Shown here piece by piece: positions 27,438 through 38,010 of a stretch of DNA of 64,000 nucleotides. Below the pieces are notes generated by a model. It was given only the letters and a program-made list of their open reading frames with translations. It was not told the origin of the DNA and made no database searches. Within the stretch, counting starts at the first letter, position 1. Every line of letters begins with the position of its first letter. Position numbers and translations under genes: made by a program. This DNA is from Streptomyces sp. NBC_00483 (GTDB taxonomy: Bacteria; Actinomycetota; Actinomycetes; Streptomycetales; Streptomycetaceae), in NCBI RefSeq assembly GCF_036013745.1, contig NZ_CP107880.1, positions 7,130,001 to 7,194,000 of the forward strand, given 5' to 3'.

Positions 27438-28649
27438 ATGGAGACTCCGGGGTCGCAGTCCTCGCTGCACCGGGCCAATCTCGAGCGGGTCGTACGTGCC
27501 GTACGTCTTGCCGGATCGCTCACGCAGGCCGAGATCGCGAGGACGACAGGCCTGTCCGCCGCGACGGTCTCCAATATCGTCCGGGAGCTGAAGGACGGCG
27601 GAACCGTCGAGGTCACGCCCACATCGGCCGGGGGACGAAGGGCCCGCAGCGTCTCGCTGAGCGGGGACGCGGGCATCGTGATCGGCGTCGACTTCGGCCA
27701 CACCCACCTGCGCGTGGCCGTCGGCAACCTCGCCCACCAGGTACTCGCCGAGGAGTCCGAGCCGCTCGACGTGGACGCCTCCGCCGCGCAGGGCTTCGAC
27801 CGGGCCGAAGAGCTGGTCGAGCGCCTCATCGTCGCCACCGGTGTGGACCGCGCGAAGGTCGCGGGCATCGGGCTCGGCGTACCGGGCCCGATCGACGTGG
27901 AGAGCGGCACGCTCGGCTCCACCTCGATCCTGCCGGGCTGGTCCGGCACCAAGCCGGCCGAGGAGCTCGCCCGCCGCCTCGGCGTGCCGGTGCACGTCGA
28001 CAACGACGCCAACCTCGGCGCCCTCGGCGAGCTGGTGTGGGGCAGCGGCCGGGGCGTGAAGGACCTCGCGTACATCAAGGTGGCCAGTGGTGTCGGTGCG
28101 GGCCTCGTGATCAGCGGGAAGATCTACCGGGGCCCCGGCGGCACGGCGGGGGAGATCGGGCACATCACGCTCGACGAGTCGGGGCCCGTGTGCCGCTGCG
28201 GCAACCGCGGCTGCCTGGAGACCTTCACCGCCGCCCGCTACGTGCTGCCGCTGCTCCAGTCCAGCCACGGCACCGACCTCACGATGGAGCGCGTCGTGCG
28301 GCTCGCGCGCGACGGGGACCCGGGCTGCCGCCGCGTCGTCGCGGACGTGGGCCGGCACATCGGCTCCGGCGTCGCGAATCTCTGCAATCTGCTCAACCCC
28401 AGCCGGGTCGTCCTCGGCGGCGATCTGGCGGAGGCCGGTGAGCTGGTCCTGGGGCCCATCAGGGAGTCCGTGGGGCGCTATGCGATCCCCAGCGCCGGAC
28501 GCCAACTCTCGGTCCTCCCAGGGGCGTTGGGGGGCCGCGCGGAGGTGCTCGGGGCGCTGGCCCTCGCCCTGAGCGAGATGGGCGATTCGATGCTTTTGGA
28601 CGGGTCCGGTGCGGGTGCTGTGCCCGCAGCTACACCTGCCTTCACTTAG
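27438..28649 (+). CDS. rok7B7: ROK-family transcriptional regulator Rok7B7
   Basis: 403 residues. An N-terminal winged helix (LTQAEIARTTGLSAATVSNIVRELKDGG, about 28-56) is followed by a ROK domain with the sugar-kinase-like nucleotide motif VIGVDFGHTHLRVAVG, GVPGPIDVESG, and the zinc site CRCGNRGCLET. Position between ngcEFG and xylFGH is that of S. coelicolor Rok7B7, reported to control xylose transport and to affect carbon catabolite repression and antibiotic production. ATG at 27438 was chosen, with AGGGTGGG upstream; a GTG nine codons earlier is possible. Identity rests on synteny and family. Confidence 0.9.
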   Translation: METPGSQSSLHRANLERVVRAVRLAGSLTQAEIARTTGLSAATVSNIVRELKDGGTVEVTPTSAGGRRARSVSLSGDAGIVIGVDFGHTHLRVAVGNLAHQVLAEESEPLDVDASAAQGFDRAEELVERLIVATGVDRAKVAGIGLGVPGPIDVESGTLGSTSILPGWSGTKPAEELARRLGVPVHVDNDANLGALGELVWGSGRGVKDLAYIKVASGVGAGLVISGKIYRGPGGTAGEIGHITLDESGPVCRCGNRGCLETFTAARYVLPLLQSSHGTDLTMERVVRLARDGDPGCRRVVADVGRHIGSGVANLCNLLNPSRVVLGGDLAEAGELVLGPIRESVGRYAIPSAGRQLSVLPGALGGRAEVLGALALALSEMGDSMLLDGSGAGAVPAATPAFT

Positions 28650-28683
28650 AGAACGCATGACACCGTTGCCAACCCGTTAAGGA

Positions 28684-28696
28684 TTTACTCCTTGAC
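28684..28696 (+). promoter_or_regulatory. Match to the reported Rok7B7 binding motif, upstream of xylF
   Basis: TTTACTCCTTGAC fits at all 13 positions the degenerate motif TTKAMKHSTTSAV that I recall being reported for Rok7B7. It lies 75-87 bases before the xylF start, where a repressor of xylFGH would act. Confidence 0.65.
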
Positions 28697-28702
28697 GCTG
28701 CG

Positions 28703-28741
28703 GTTGCGGCCGAGTTGACTTCCAGCCACCTCGGCCGCAAC
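28703..28741 (+). promoter_or_regulatory. 12-bp inverted repeat in the xylF leader
   Basis: GTTGCGGCCGAG (28703-28714) and CTCGGCCGCAAC (28730-28741) are perfect arms around a 15-base spacer, ending 29 bases before xylF. It could be a second operator or a stabilising mRNA hairpin. Confidence 0.55.
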
Positions 28742-28770
28742 GACGCGGCCTCGTCAGGGAGGTTTCTGAA

Positions 28771-29889
28771 GTGAACACGCGTATGCGTCGTGCCGCCGTT
28801 GCATTCTGTGCCACCGCCATGGCCGTGTCCCTCGCCGCCTGTGGCAGTGCCAAGGAGTCCGGTGGTGAGGGCGACAAGTCCACCGCCAAGAACACCGATG
28901 CGCTGAAGATAGGCCTGCTCCTTCCGGAGAACCAGACGGCGCGTTACGAGAAGTTCGACAAGCCCATCATCGAGCAGCAGGTCAAGAAGCTGACGAATGG
29001 CAAGGGCAAGGTCCAGTACCTCAACGCCAAGCAGGACGCGTCCGTCCAGTCGCAGCAGATCGACACGATGATCACCAACAAGGTGGACGTGCTGATCATC
29101 GACGCGGTCGACTCCAAGGCCGTCGCCGGCGGTGTGAAGAAGGCCAAGGACGCGGGCATCCCCGTCGTCGCCTACGACCGCCTGGCCGAGGGCCCGATCT
29201 CCGCCTACACCTCGTTCGACAACGAGGAGGTCGGCAAGGTTCAGGGCAAGGCCCTGCTGAAGGCCCTGGGCGACAAGGCCAAGCCGAGCAACGAGATCGT
29301 CATGATGAACGGTGCCGCCACGGACCCGAACGCCGGCGACTTCAAGAAGGGCGCCCACTCCGTCCTCGACGGCAAGGTGAAGGTCGCCAAGGAGTACGAC
29401 ACCAAGGAGTGGAAGCCGGAGAACGCCAACGCCAGCATGGAGGCCGCGATCTCCGCCCTCGGCAAGGACAAGATCGTGGGCGTCTACTCCGCCAACGACG
29501 GCCTCGCCGGCGGCATCATCACCGCGCTCAAGGGCGCGGGCGTCTCCAAGCTTCCCCCGGTCACCGGCCAGGACGCCGAACTCGCGGGCGTGCAGCGCAT
29601 CGTGACCGGCGACCAGTACATGTCGGTCTTCAAGTCGTACCCGCAGGAGGCCGAGACCGTCGCCAAGATGGCCGTCTCGATCGCCAAGGACGGTAAGCTC
29701 GACAGCTCGCTCCAGACCACCAAGGTCGACAGCGGCACCGAGAAGGGCATCCCCTCCGTGATCGTCCCGGTGGTCTCGTTGACCCAGGACAACATCAAGG
29801 ACACGGTCATCAAGGAGGGTTACTACACGGTCAACGACATCTGCACGGCCAAGTACAAGAAGGCCTGCGACAAGATCGGCCTGAAGTAA
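28771..29889 (+). CDS. xylF: Xylose ABC transporter substrate-binding lipoprotein
   Basis: 372 residues. A lipoprotein signal with lipobox LAAC (Cys about residue 24) precedes a type I periplasmic-binding fold of the ribose/xylose (CUT2) class: LKIGLLLPENQTARYEKFDKP, VDVLIIDAVDSKA and VGVYSANDGLAGG. CUT2 binding proteins deliver pentoses to the permease. GTG start, GGGAGG about 9 bases upstream. First gene of xylFGH, downstream of rok7B7; a large intercistronic hairpin follows it, which may raise its expression over the membrane genes. Confidence 0.92.
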   Translation: MNTRMRRAAVAFCATAMAVSLAACGSAKESGGEGDKSTAKNTDALKIGLLLPENQTARYEKFDKPIIEQQVKKLTNGKGKVQYLNAKQDASVQSQQIDTMITNKVDVLIIDAVDSKAVAGGVKKAKDAGIPVVAYDRLAEGPISAYTSFDNEEVGKVQGKALLKALGDKAKPSNEIVMMNGAATDPNAGDFKKGAHSVLDGKVKVAKEYDTKEWKPENANASMEAAISALGKDKIVGVYSANDGLAGGIITALKGAGVSKLPPVTGQDAELAGVQRIVTGDQYMSVFKSYPQEAETVAKMAVSIAKDGKLDSSLQTTKVDSGTEKGIPSVIVPVVSLTQDNIKDTVIKEGYYTVNDICTAKYKKACDKIGLK

Positions 29890-29949
29890 CCCGAGTGAAC
29901 CGGGAGCGCGCAGCAGCCTCCCTTGCGGCCCTGACGGGCCCCTGATGCA

Positions 29950-30005
29950 CGTCCGGCGCCCCGCCGCCAACAGCCCCGCAAAGCTCAACGGCCGGGCGCC
30001 GGACG
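29950..30005 (+). promoter_or_regulatory. Intercistronic hairpin between xylF and xylG
   Basis: CGTCCGGCGCCC (29950-29961) pairs perfectly with GGGCGCCGGACG (29994-30005) across 32 bases. It sits in a 196-base gap inside the operon, typical of stems that protect the binding-protein mRNA or weaken read-through. Confidence 0.6.
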
Positions 30006-30085
30006 GAACACCAACACCCCCCTCATTCTTCTGAGTTCAACCTCCCGCCGGGTTCAGACCTTTGGCGGTGAAGGAGATGGTTCAC

Positions 30086-30864
30086 GTGTCCGCTACGCCC
30101 GTGCTGGCGTTGCGCGGGGTCTCCAAGCGATTCGGTGCCGTGCAGGCGCTCACCGACGTAGAGCTTGAAGTCCACGCCGGTGAGGTGGTCGCCCTGGTCG
30201 GCGACAACGGTGCCGGAAAGTCCACCCTGGTCAAGACGATCGCCGGCGTGCACCCCATCGATGACGGTGTCATCGAGTGGCACGGCAAGGCCGTCGCCGT
30301 CAACCGGCCGCACGATGCCCAGGACCTGGGGATCGCGACCGTCTATCAGGACCTCTCGCTGTGCGACAACATCGATGTCGTCGGCAACCTGTTCCTGGGA
30401 CGCGAGATCAAGAAGCGCGGCATCCTCGACGAGGTCGAGATGGAGCGCCGCGCCCAGGAGCTGCTCGATACCCTTTCGATCCGGATACCCAGCGTGCGGA
30501 TCCCGGTCGCCTCGCTCTCCGGCGGTCAGCGCCAGGTCGTGGCGATCGCCCGCTCGATGCTCGGCGAGCCCAAGCTGGTGATCCTCGACGAGCCGACCGC
30601 CGCCCTCGGCGTCGAGCAGACCGCTCAGGTCCTCGACCTCGTCGAGCGCCTTCGCGAGCGCGGCCACGCGGTCATCCTCATCAGCCACAACATGGCCGAT
30701 GTGAAGGCCGTCGCCGACAAGGTCGGCGTGCTCCGACTCGGCCGCAACAACGGCGTGTTCGACGTCAAGAGCACGTCCCAGGAAGAGATCATCTCCGCCA
30801 TCACCGGCGCCACGGACAACGCCGTGACCCGTCGTGCGGCACGCGCGAACGTGGAGGCTCAGAA

Positions 30865-30868
<4 letters not shown>
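30086..30868 (+). CDS. xylG: Xylose ABC transporter ATP-binding protein, single-domain
   Basis: 260 residues with one complete nucleotide-binding domain: Walker A GDNGAGKST, signature LSGGQRQ, Walker B LVILDEPTAAL and switch LISHNM. The E. coli XylG has two such domains (about 510 residues), so this is the short FrcA-like CUT2 form and presumably works as a homodimer. The GTG at 30086 has AAGGAG 10 bases upstream; nearer ATG and GTG codons overlap that ribosome binding site. It overlaps xylH by four bases. Confidence 0.9.
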
Positions 30869-32175
<1,307 letters not shown>

Positions 32176-32204
32176 CGGCTGCCGCGCCCCTTCTGGCCTC
32201 GATC

Positions 32205-32242
32205 GACTGTGCCCGGCGTCAATGGTGACGCCGGGCACAGTC
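32205..32242 (+). terminator. Terminator of xylFGH
   Basis: Perfect 17-bp stem (32205-32221 with 32226-32242) and an ATGG loop, 30 bases after the xylH stop. Confidence 0.92.
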
Positions 32243-32413
32243 ACGCGTACGCCCTGCGTGCGGGGCGTGCCGCTGGTTCTGTTTCGTGACGAGGGCGTGA
32301 CGAGGAACGCACGGCCCGCACGCCGCCGCGAGTGGCGGAACATTAGAATGGACAGGCCCGGCAAGCTCGACAGCTCAACCAGCTACTCACAGCTCTATCG
32401 CAAGGAGGCACGG

Positions 32414-34336
32414 GTGCCGCTGCTGACCCGCATCACGGGACCGCGCGATCTGGACCGGCTCAGCCTGGAGCAGTTGGACCAGCTGGCAGGCGAGATCCGG
32501 ACCTTCCTCGTCGACGCGGTCTCCAAGACCGGCGGCCACCTCGGCCCGAACCTGGGCGTCGTCGAGCTGACGATCGCCCTGCACCGCGTCTTCGAGTCCC
32601 CCCAGGACAAGGTCCTGTGGGACACCGGCCACCAGTCCTACGTGCACAAGCTGCTCACCGGCCGCAAGGACTTCTCCAAGCTGAAGATGAAGGGCGGCCT
32701 CTCCGGCTACCCCTCGCAGGCCGAGTCCGAGCACGACGTGATCGAGAACAGCCACGCCTCCACGGTCCTCGGCTGGGCCGACGGCCTGGCGAAGGCGAAC
32801 GAGATCCAGGAGCGCGACGACCACGTCGTCGCGGTCATCGGCGACGGCGCCCTCACCGGCGGCATGGCCTGGGAGGCGCTGAACAACATCGCCGCCGCCA
32901 AGGACCGCCCCCTCGTCATCGTCGTCAACGACAACGAGCGCTCGTACGCGCCCACCATCGGCGGCCTCGCCAACCACCTCGCGACCCTGCGCACCACGGA
33001 CGGCTACGAGCGCTTCCTGGCCCGCGGCAAGGACCTCCTGGAGCGCACCCCGGTCGTCGGCAAGCCGCTGTACGAGACGCTGCACGGCGCCAAGAAGGGC
33101 CTCAAGGACTTCATCGCCCCGCAGGGCATGTTCGAGGACCTCGGCCTCAAGTACGTCGGCCCGATCGACGGCCACGACATCGAGGCGCTCGAATCGGCCC
33201 TCACCCGCGCCAAGCGCTTCGGCGGCCCGGTCATCGTGCACTGCCTCACCGAGAAGGGCCGCGGCTACAAGCCCGCCCTCCAGGACGAGGCCGACCGCTT
33301 CCACGGCATCGGCCCCATCCACCCCGACACCGGCCTCCCGATCAAGGCCTCCGGCGCCGACTGGACCTCCGTCTTCGGCGACGAGATGGCCAAGCTCGGC
33401 CGCGAGCGCGAGGACATCGTGGCGATCACCGCCGCGATGCTGCAGCCGGTCGGCCTGAAGAAGTTCGCCGAGGAGTTCCCCGAGCGGGTCTACGACGTCG
33501 GCATCGCCGAGCAGCACGCGGCGACCAGCGCGGCGGGCCTCGCCCAGGGCGGCCTGCACCCGGTCTTCGCGGTCTACGCGACGTTCCTCAACCGCGCCTT
33601 CGACCAGCTCCTCATGGACGTCGCCCTGCACAAGTGCGGGGTCACCTTCGTGCTTGACCGGGCCGGCATCACCGGCACCGACGGCGCCTCGCACAACGGC
33701 ATGTGGGACATGTCCCTCCTCCAGGTCGTCCCCGGCGTCCGCATCGCCGCGCCGCGCGACGCCGACCAGGTCCGCGCCCAGCTGCGCGAGGCGGTCCAGG
33801 TCGACGACGCACCCACCGTCGTCCGCTACTCCAAGGGCGCGGTCGGCCCGGCCGTCGAGGCGGTCGGCAAGGTCGGCGGCATGGACGTACTGCGCGAGCC
33901 GAAGTCCGACAAGCCCGACGTCCTCCTGGTCTCGGTCGGCGCGCTCGCTCCGATGTGCCTGGAGATCGCCGACCTCCTCGACAAGCAGGGCATCACGACG
34001 ACCGTCGTCGACCCCCGCTGGGTCAAGCCGGTCGACGAGGCGATGGCCCCGCTGGCCGAGCGCCACCGCGTGGTCGTCACGGTCGAGGACAACTCCCGCG
34101 TGGGCGGCGTCGGTTCGTCCATCGCGCAGGCGCTGCGCGACGCGGGCGTCGACGTCCCGCTGCGCGACTTCGGCATCCCGCCGCGCTTCCTGGAGCACGC
34201 CTCCCGCAAGGAGATCATGGCGGAGATCGGCCTCACGGCCCCCGACATCGCCCGCCAGGTCACAGGCCTCGTCTCCAAGCTGGACGGCCGCCGTGAGGCT
34301 GCCGCCGTGGACGAGATGGAGCCGGCACGCGACTGA
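32414..34336 (+). CDS. dxs: 1-deoxy-D-xylulose-5-phosphate synthase
   Basis: 640 residues, full length. A thiamine-diphosphate enzyme condensing pyruvate and glyceraldehyde 3-phosphate, first step of the MEP isoprenoid pathway. Visible features: [29 protein letters not shown], the ThDP motif [16 protein letters not shown], and the catalytic Glu in [10 protein letters not shown]; the C-terminal transketolase domain has [15 protein letters not shown] at 32414 with AAGGAGG 5 bases before it decides the start. A TAGAAT box at 32344-32349 may be the -10. Monocistronic; an imperfect hairpin follows. Confidence 0.97.
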   Translation: MPLLTRITGPRDLDRLSLEQLDQLAGEIRTFLVDAVSKTGGHLGPNLGVVELTIALHRVFESPQDKVLWDTGHQSYVHKLLTGRKDFSKLKMKGGLSGYPSQAESEHDVIENSHASTVLGWADGLAKANEIQERDDHVVAVIGDGALTGGMAWEALNNIAAAKDRPLVIVVNDNERSYAPTIGGLANHLATLRTTDGYERFLARGKDLLERTPVVGKPLYETLHGAKKGLKDFIAPQGMFEDLGLKYVGPIDGHDIEALESALTRAKRFGGPVIVHCLTEKGRGYKPALQDEADRFHGIGPIHPDTGLPIKASGADWTSVFGDEMAKLGREREDIVAITAAMLQPVGLKKFAEEFPERVYDVGIAEQHAATSAAGLAQGGLHPVFAVYATFLNRAFDQLLMDVALHKCGVTFVLDRAGITGTDGASHNGMWDMSLLQVVPGVRIAAPRDADQVRAQLREAVQVDDAPTVVRYSKGAVGPAVEAVGKVGGMDVLREPKSDKPDVLLVSVGALAPMCLEIADLLDKQGITTTVVDPRWVKPVDEAMAPLAERHRVVVTVEDNSRVGGVGSSIAQALRDAGVDVPLRDFGIPPRFLEHASRKEIMAEIGLTAPDIARQVTGLVSKLDGRREAAAVDEMEPARD

Positions 34337-34402
34337 GGCCTTTTGAGCGCCCGCGCCTCAAACGTCGGCGGGGCTGAATTTGCCGAGGTGGCACGTGGGG
34401 TC

Positions 34403-34430
34403 GACCGATCCCCCATAAGGGGGCCCGGTC
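34403..34430 (+). terminator. Probable terminator of dxs
   Basis: Arms 34403-34414 and 34419-34430 pair with two mismatches around an ATAA loop, in the gap between dxs and the permease gene. Confidence 0.5.
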
Positions 34431-34520
34431 GGCCCCATTCGTATGAATACGCAGGACTCACCCGCCCGCCGGAGGCTACTCGTCTCGATCATGGGACGAC
34501 GAAGCCTACGGAGGTAGCCG

Positions 34521-36038
34521 GTGAGCACCCAGCCAGACACGGGCCCGGAGCGGAGCCGCAACGGCCTGTTCAGGACCAAGTCCATCGAGCAGTCCATCCA
34601 GGACACCGAGGAGCCCGAGCGCCAGCTCAAGAAGACCCTCTCCGCCCTCGACCTCACCGTCTTCGGCGTCGGCGTCGTCATCGGCTCCGGCATCTTCGTC
34701 ATCACCGGCACCGCCGCCACGGACTACGCGGGCCCGGCGGTCACCATCTCCTTCGTCGTCGCCGCCGTGGTCTGCGCCCTCGCGGCGCTCTGCTACGCGG
34801 AGTTCGCCTCGACGGTCCCGGTCGCCGGATCCGCGTACACCTTCGCCTTCGCCTCCCTCGGCGAGTTCCCGGCATGGATCATCGGCTGGGACCTGATCCT
34901 CGAACTAGCCCTCGGCTGCGCGACGGTCGCCGTCGGCTGGTCGGGCTACGTACAGTCGCTCCTCGACAGCTGGGGCATTCCCCTACCGGCGGCCCTCCAG
35001 GGCCCCGGCTCGGGCCACGACGGCTTCAGCTTCAACATCGCCGCGTTCCTGCTGGTCCTCGCCGTGATGACGGTCGTCGTCATCGGCATGAAGCTGTCGG
35101 CCTGGGTGACGTCGGTGGTCGTGGCCATCAAGGTCACGGTCGTCCTGATCGTGATCGCGGTCGGCGCCTTCTTCATCAACGGCGCCAACTACACCCCGTA
35201 CATCCCGCCCGCCCAGGACAACAAGAGCAGCTCGGGGCTGAGCGCCACACTCCTCGAAGGAATCGCCGGCTTCACGCCCTCCAGCTTCGGCGTGATGGGC
35301 ATCTTCACCGCCGCGGCCGTCGTCTTCTTCGCGTTCATCGGCTTCGACGTCGTCGCGACGGCGGCCGAGGAGACCCGCAGGCCGCAGAAGGACGTCCCGC
35401 TCGGCATCCTCGGCTCCCTCGCCATCTGCACGGTCCTGTACGTGGGCGTGGCCGCGGTCGTCACCGGCATGCAGAACTACAAGGACCTCGACCCGGGCGC
35501 CCCGCTCGCCGAGGCCTTCAAGTCGGTCGGCCACCCGTTCTGGGCGGGCCTGATCTCCTTCGGCGCGGTCGTCGGCCTCACGGTCGTCTGCATGATCCTG
35601 CTCCTCGGCCAGAGCCGCGTCTTCTTCGCGATGAGCCGCGACGGCCTGCTGCCCCCGGTCTTCAGCGCGGTCCACCCCAAGTTCCGCACGCCGTACCGTT
35701 CGACGATCATCCTGGGCTTCCTGACGGCCCTGGTGGCGGGCTTCATCTCCCTCGAAGAGCTCTCCAAGCTGGTCAACATCGGCACCCTGTTCGCCTTCGT
35801 CGTGGTGGCCCTTGGCGTCCTCATCCTGCGCCGCACCCGCCCCGATCTCCCGCGCGGCTTCAAGGCCCCGTGGGTGCCGTTCCTGCCCATCGCCTCGGTG
35901 GCGTGCTCGGTGTGGCTGATGCTCAACCTGTCCGTGGAGACGTGGCTGCGGTTCGTGGTGTGGATGCTGGTCGGCGTGGTGATCTACTTCATCTACGGCC
36001 GCCGCCACAGCCGCGCGGCGCGGGGCAACGCACAGTAG
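34521..36038 (+). CDS. APC-superfamily amino acid permease
   Basis: 505 residues with about twelve transmembrane helices. The APC core begins LSALDLTVFGVGVVIGSGIFVITGTAA, followed by CYAEFASTVPVAGSAYTFAF and FFAFIGFDVVATAAEETRRPQKDVP, a pattern of the cationic amino acid transporter (CAT/YfnA) group. It likely imports amino acids or exchanges them with protons; the substrate cannot be told. GTG start with GGAGG 7 bases upstream. Monocistronic, closed by the hairpin at 36068-36105. Confidence 0.93.
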   Translation: MSTQPDTGPERSRNGLFRTKSIEQSIQDTEEPERQLKKTLSALDLTVFGVGVVIGSGIFVITGTAATDYAGPAVTISFVVAAVVCALAALCYAEFASTVPVAGSAYTFAFASLGEFPAWIIGWDLILELALGCATVAVGWSGYVQSLLDSWGIPLPAALQGPGSGHDGFSFNIAAFLLVLAVMTVVVIGMKLSAWVTSVVVAIKVTVVLIVIAVGAFFINGANYTPYIPPAQDNKSSSGLSATLLEGIAGFTPSSFGVMGIFTAAAVVFFAFIGFDVVATAAEETRRPQKDVPLGILGSLAICTVLYVGVAAVVTGMQNYKDLDPGAPLAEAFKSVGHPFWAGLISFGAVVGLTVVCMILLLGQSRVFFAMSRDGLLPPVFSAVHPKFRTPYRSTIILGFLTALVAGFISLEELSKLVNIGTLFAFVVVALGVLILRRTRPDLPRGFKAPWVPFLPIASVACSVWLMLNLSVETWLRFVVWMLVGVVIYFIYGRRHSRAARGNAQ

Positions 36039-36067
36039 TCGCCGTGTGAATCGTCGTGTGAATCGCT

Positions 36068-36105
36068 GCCCCTGTATGTCCCTGCCAAGTGGGACATACA
36101 GGGGC
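36068..36105 (+). terminator. Terminator after the amino acid permease gene
   Basis: Perfect 15-bp stem (36068-36082 with 36091-36105), loop of 8 bases. It ends only 17 bases before the next ATG, so the next gene has a very short or no leader. Confidence 0.85.
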
Positions 36106-36121
36106 GGATAGTTTGGCGCCC

Positions 36122-37591
36122 ATGCTCACCGAGGTGCCCCCGTCGCGACTGTACGTATCCGAAGGCCGCGGCGGCACCTCGGGACGCAGACGCACTCGCC
36201 ACTACTGGCCCCGCCTGCTGCTCTCCCTGACAGCCCTCGCCTGCCTCACCCGCCTCCCGTCCTTCACCCGCCCGCTCTGGAACCCGGACGAGGGCTATCT
36301 CGCCGTCCAGGCAAGGATGTTGGCGCACGGCGGCACGCTCTACGAAACCGTTGTCGACCGCAAACCCCCGCTGGTTCCCTGGCTGTACGAGGCGGTGTTC
36401 GCGCTCTTCGGCTCGGACTCGCTCACGCCGGTGCGGGTGTGCGCGGTGGCGGCGCACGTGGTGACGGCGGTGTTCCTGGCGTCACTGGCCCGCCGCCGCT
36501 GGGGCGACACGGCGGGCCGCACGGCAGGAGCCCTGTACCTCGTCCTCTCCATCGGCCTGAACCCGGAGGACACGCAGGCCGCGACCTTCGAGGTCTTCAT
36601 GCTGCCGTGGACCGCGGCGGCGCTGTGGTGCGCGGACCGCCGCAGATGGGGCTTGTGCGGGCTGGCGGTCGCGGGCGCGTTCCTGTCGAAGCAGACCGGG
36701 GGAGCGGTGCTGGTGCCGGTGGTGTGCATGCTGTGGCGGGCGGGTCGGCCACGAAGTGCCGTACTGCGGTGCGCTGTTGGGGCACTCGCCCCGGTCGCGG
36801 CCGCGGCCCTCGCCACCAACCCCACGGGCTTCGCCTTCTGGACGGTGACGGGCTCGGGCGCGTACGCCTCGGTCACCGGCTCCGAACTCCACGTCCTCCT
36901 GCGGGGCTTGACGAACGCGGCGATCCTGTCGGTGGCCTGCGCGGGCGTGCTGCCGCCGATCGTACGGGTGCTGAGGATCGCCCGGACGGGATGCAGGGAG
37001 CTGTGGCTGTGGCTCGCTTCATCCGCCGCGGCGGTGATCTTCGGCTTCCACTTCTTCGGCCACTACTACCTCCAACTGGTCCCGCCCCTGACCCTGTTGG
37101 GAACGCTGGCGCTGCACATTCTCCCCCGCGAACACCTGAGACGTTCCCTGCTCGCCTCGGCGTGCGCCGGCGCCCTGTTCCTCACGTGGGGCCTGCTGGC
37201 CCCCCGCACCGAACTCGCCCACACGGAGCAGGTGGCCACGGCCGTCCGCGAGCACACCGCACCGACCGAGCGCGTCCTGGTCTGGGGCATGCACCCGGAA
37301 ACGTACTGGCTCGCGAACCGCCCACCGGCAAGCCGCTTCCTGACGGCGGGCCTGCTCACGAACTTCAGCGGGGGCCGGGACGGGGGCGGGGTGGGCGAGC
37401 GTTTCGCGGTGCCGGGCAGCTGGGCCACCTTCCGCTCGGAGATCCGGGCCCGGCCACCGGCGATGATCGTCGACGATTCGCGGGGCGGACCCTATGGGCC
37501 GGGGCGGGTGGGCTCGTTGAGACGGATCCTGGGGGAGTACCGCGAAGTGGCCCGGGTGGACGGGGCGGTGGTGTACGTGCGGGGTGGGTGA
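36122..37591 (+). CDS. GT39-like membrane glycosyltransferase
   Basis: 489 residues with about ten transmembrane helices. The first periplasmic loop has WNPDEGYLAVQARMLAHGGTLYE, with the Asp-Glu pair expected in GT39/ArnT/PMT-type (GT-C) enzymes, which transfer sugars from polyprenyl phosphate on the outer face. The C-terminus ends in a soluble domain (VLVWGMHPETYWLANRPP). No ribosome binding site precedes the ATG and a TAGTTT box ends 7 bases upstream, consistent with a leaderless mRNA just after the upstream terminator. It may glycosylate surface polymers made by the downstream locus; acceptor unknown. Confidence 0.83.
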   Translation: MLTEVPPSRLYVSEGRGGTSGRRRTRHYWPRLLLSLTALACLTRLPSFTRPLWNPDEGYLAVQARMLAHGGTLYETVVDRKPPLVPWLYEAVFALFGSDSLTPVRVCAVAAHVVTAVFLASLARRRWGDTAGRTAGALYLVLSIGLNPEDTQAATFEVFMLPWTAAALWCADRRRWGLCGLAVAGAFLSKQTGGAVLVPVVCMLWRAGRPRSAVLRCAVGALAPVAAAALATNPTGFAFWTVTGSGAYASVTGSELHVLLRGLTNAAILSVACAGVLPPIVRVLRIARTGCRELWLWLASSAAAVIFGFHFFGHYYLQLVPPLTLLGTLALHILPREHLRRSLLASACAGALFLTWGLLAPRTELAHTEQVATAVREHTAPTERVLVWGMHPETYWLANRPPASRFLTAGLLTNFSGGRDGGGVGERFAVPGSWATFRSEIRARPPAMIVDDSRGGPYGPGRVGSLRRILGEYREVARVDGAVVYVRGG

Positions 37592-37605
37592 CGGCGGCGC
37601 ATGAG

Positions 37606-37959
37606 CTACGGGTAGACGGTCCGCGGCCCCACGCATGTCGCCCCCAGTGACTCCACCCGACCGCGCAGCTCGCGGTCGGCCGTCACCACCACGCAAGGTT
37701 CGGCGGATTCGGCGACCACGGCGACGATGTGCGAGTCACCGTCGGTGGGTGCCTCCGAGACACGTACTCCGGGAACGGATGCCACCCCGCGGGCGGCGCC
37801 CTCCAGGACAAGGACCACCTCGGCCTCCGGATGGTCCTCGGCGTAGTCCGCCAACCGGTCGCGCAATCGGACCGCGGCTGCTCTCCGGTCGCGCCACCAG
37901 CCGTCGGGCACGGACCCCACCACGTTGGCACCGTCGACCACCACAAGTCCCGCGTTCAT
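37606..37959 (-). CDS. Small PIN/NYN-type nuclease-like protein
   Basis: 117 residues. VVVDGANVVGSVP (Asp9, Asn12), a central acidic PTDGDSHIV (Asp73, Asp75) and VVTADRELRGRV (Asp95) reproduce the acidic active site of the NYN/PIN fold, which cuts RNA with metal ions. Databases sometimes name such proteins NTP pyrophosphohydrolase, which I cannot support. ATG at 37959. Convergent with the GT39-like gene (15 bases apart) and divergent from the propeller gene (51 bases). Confidence 0.7.
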   Translation of the reverse strand: MNAGLVVVDGANVVGSVPDGWWRDRRAAAVRLRDRLADYAEDHPEAEVVLVLEGAARGVASVPGVRVSEAPTDGDSHIVAVVAESAEPCVVVTADRELRGRVESLGATCVGPRTVYP

Positions 37960-38010
37960 GGGGCCAGGGTCCCACGCGAGGTTCCGGACCACCCGATTAA
38001 GGTGGAGTAC

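Noticed and set aside
37606..37959. Annotation of the small PIN/NYN-like protein as NTP pyrophosphohydrolase
   Set aside because: No MazG or NUDIX motif is visible; the acidic residues fit a PIN/NYN nuclease better.
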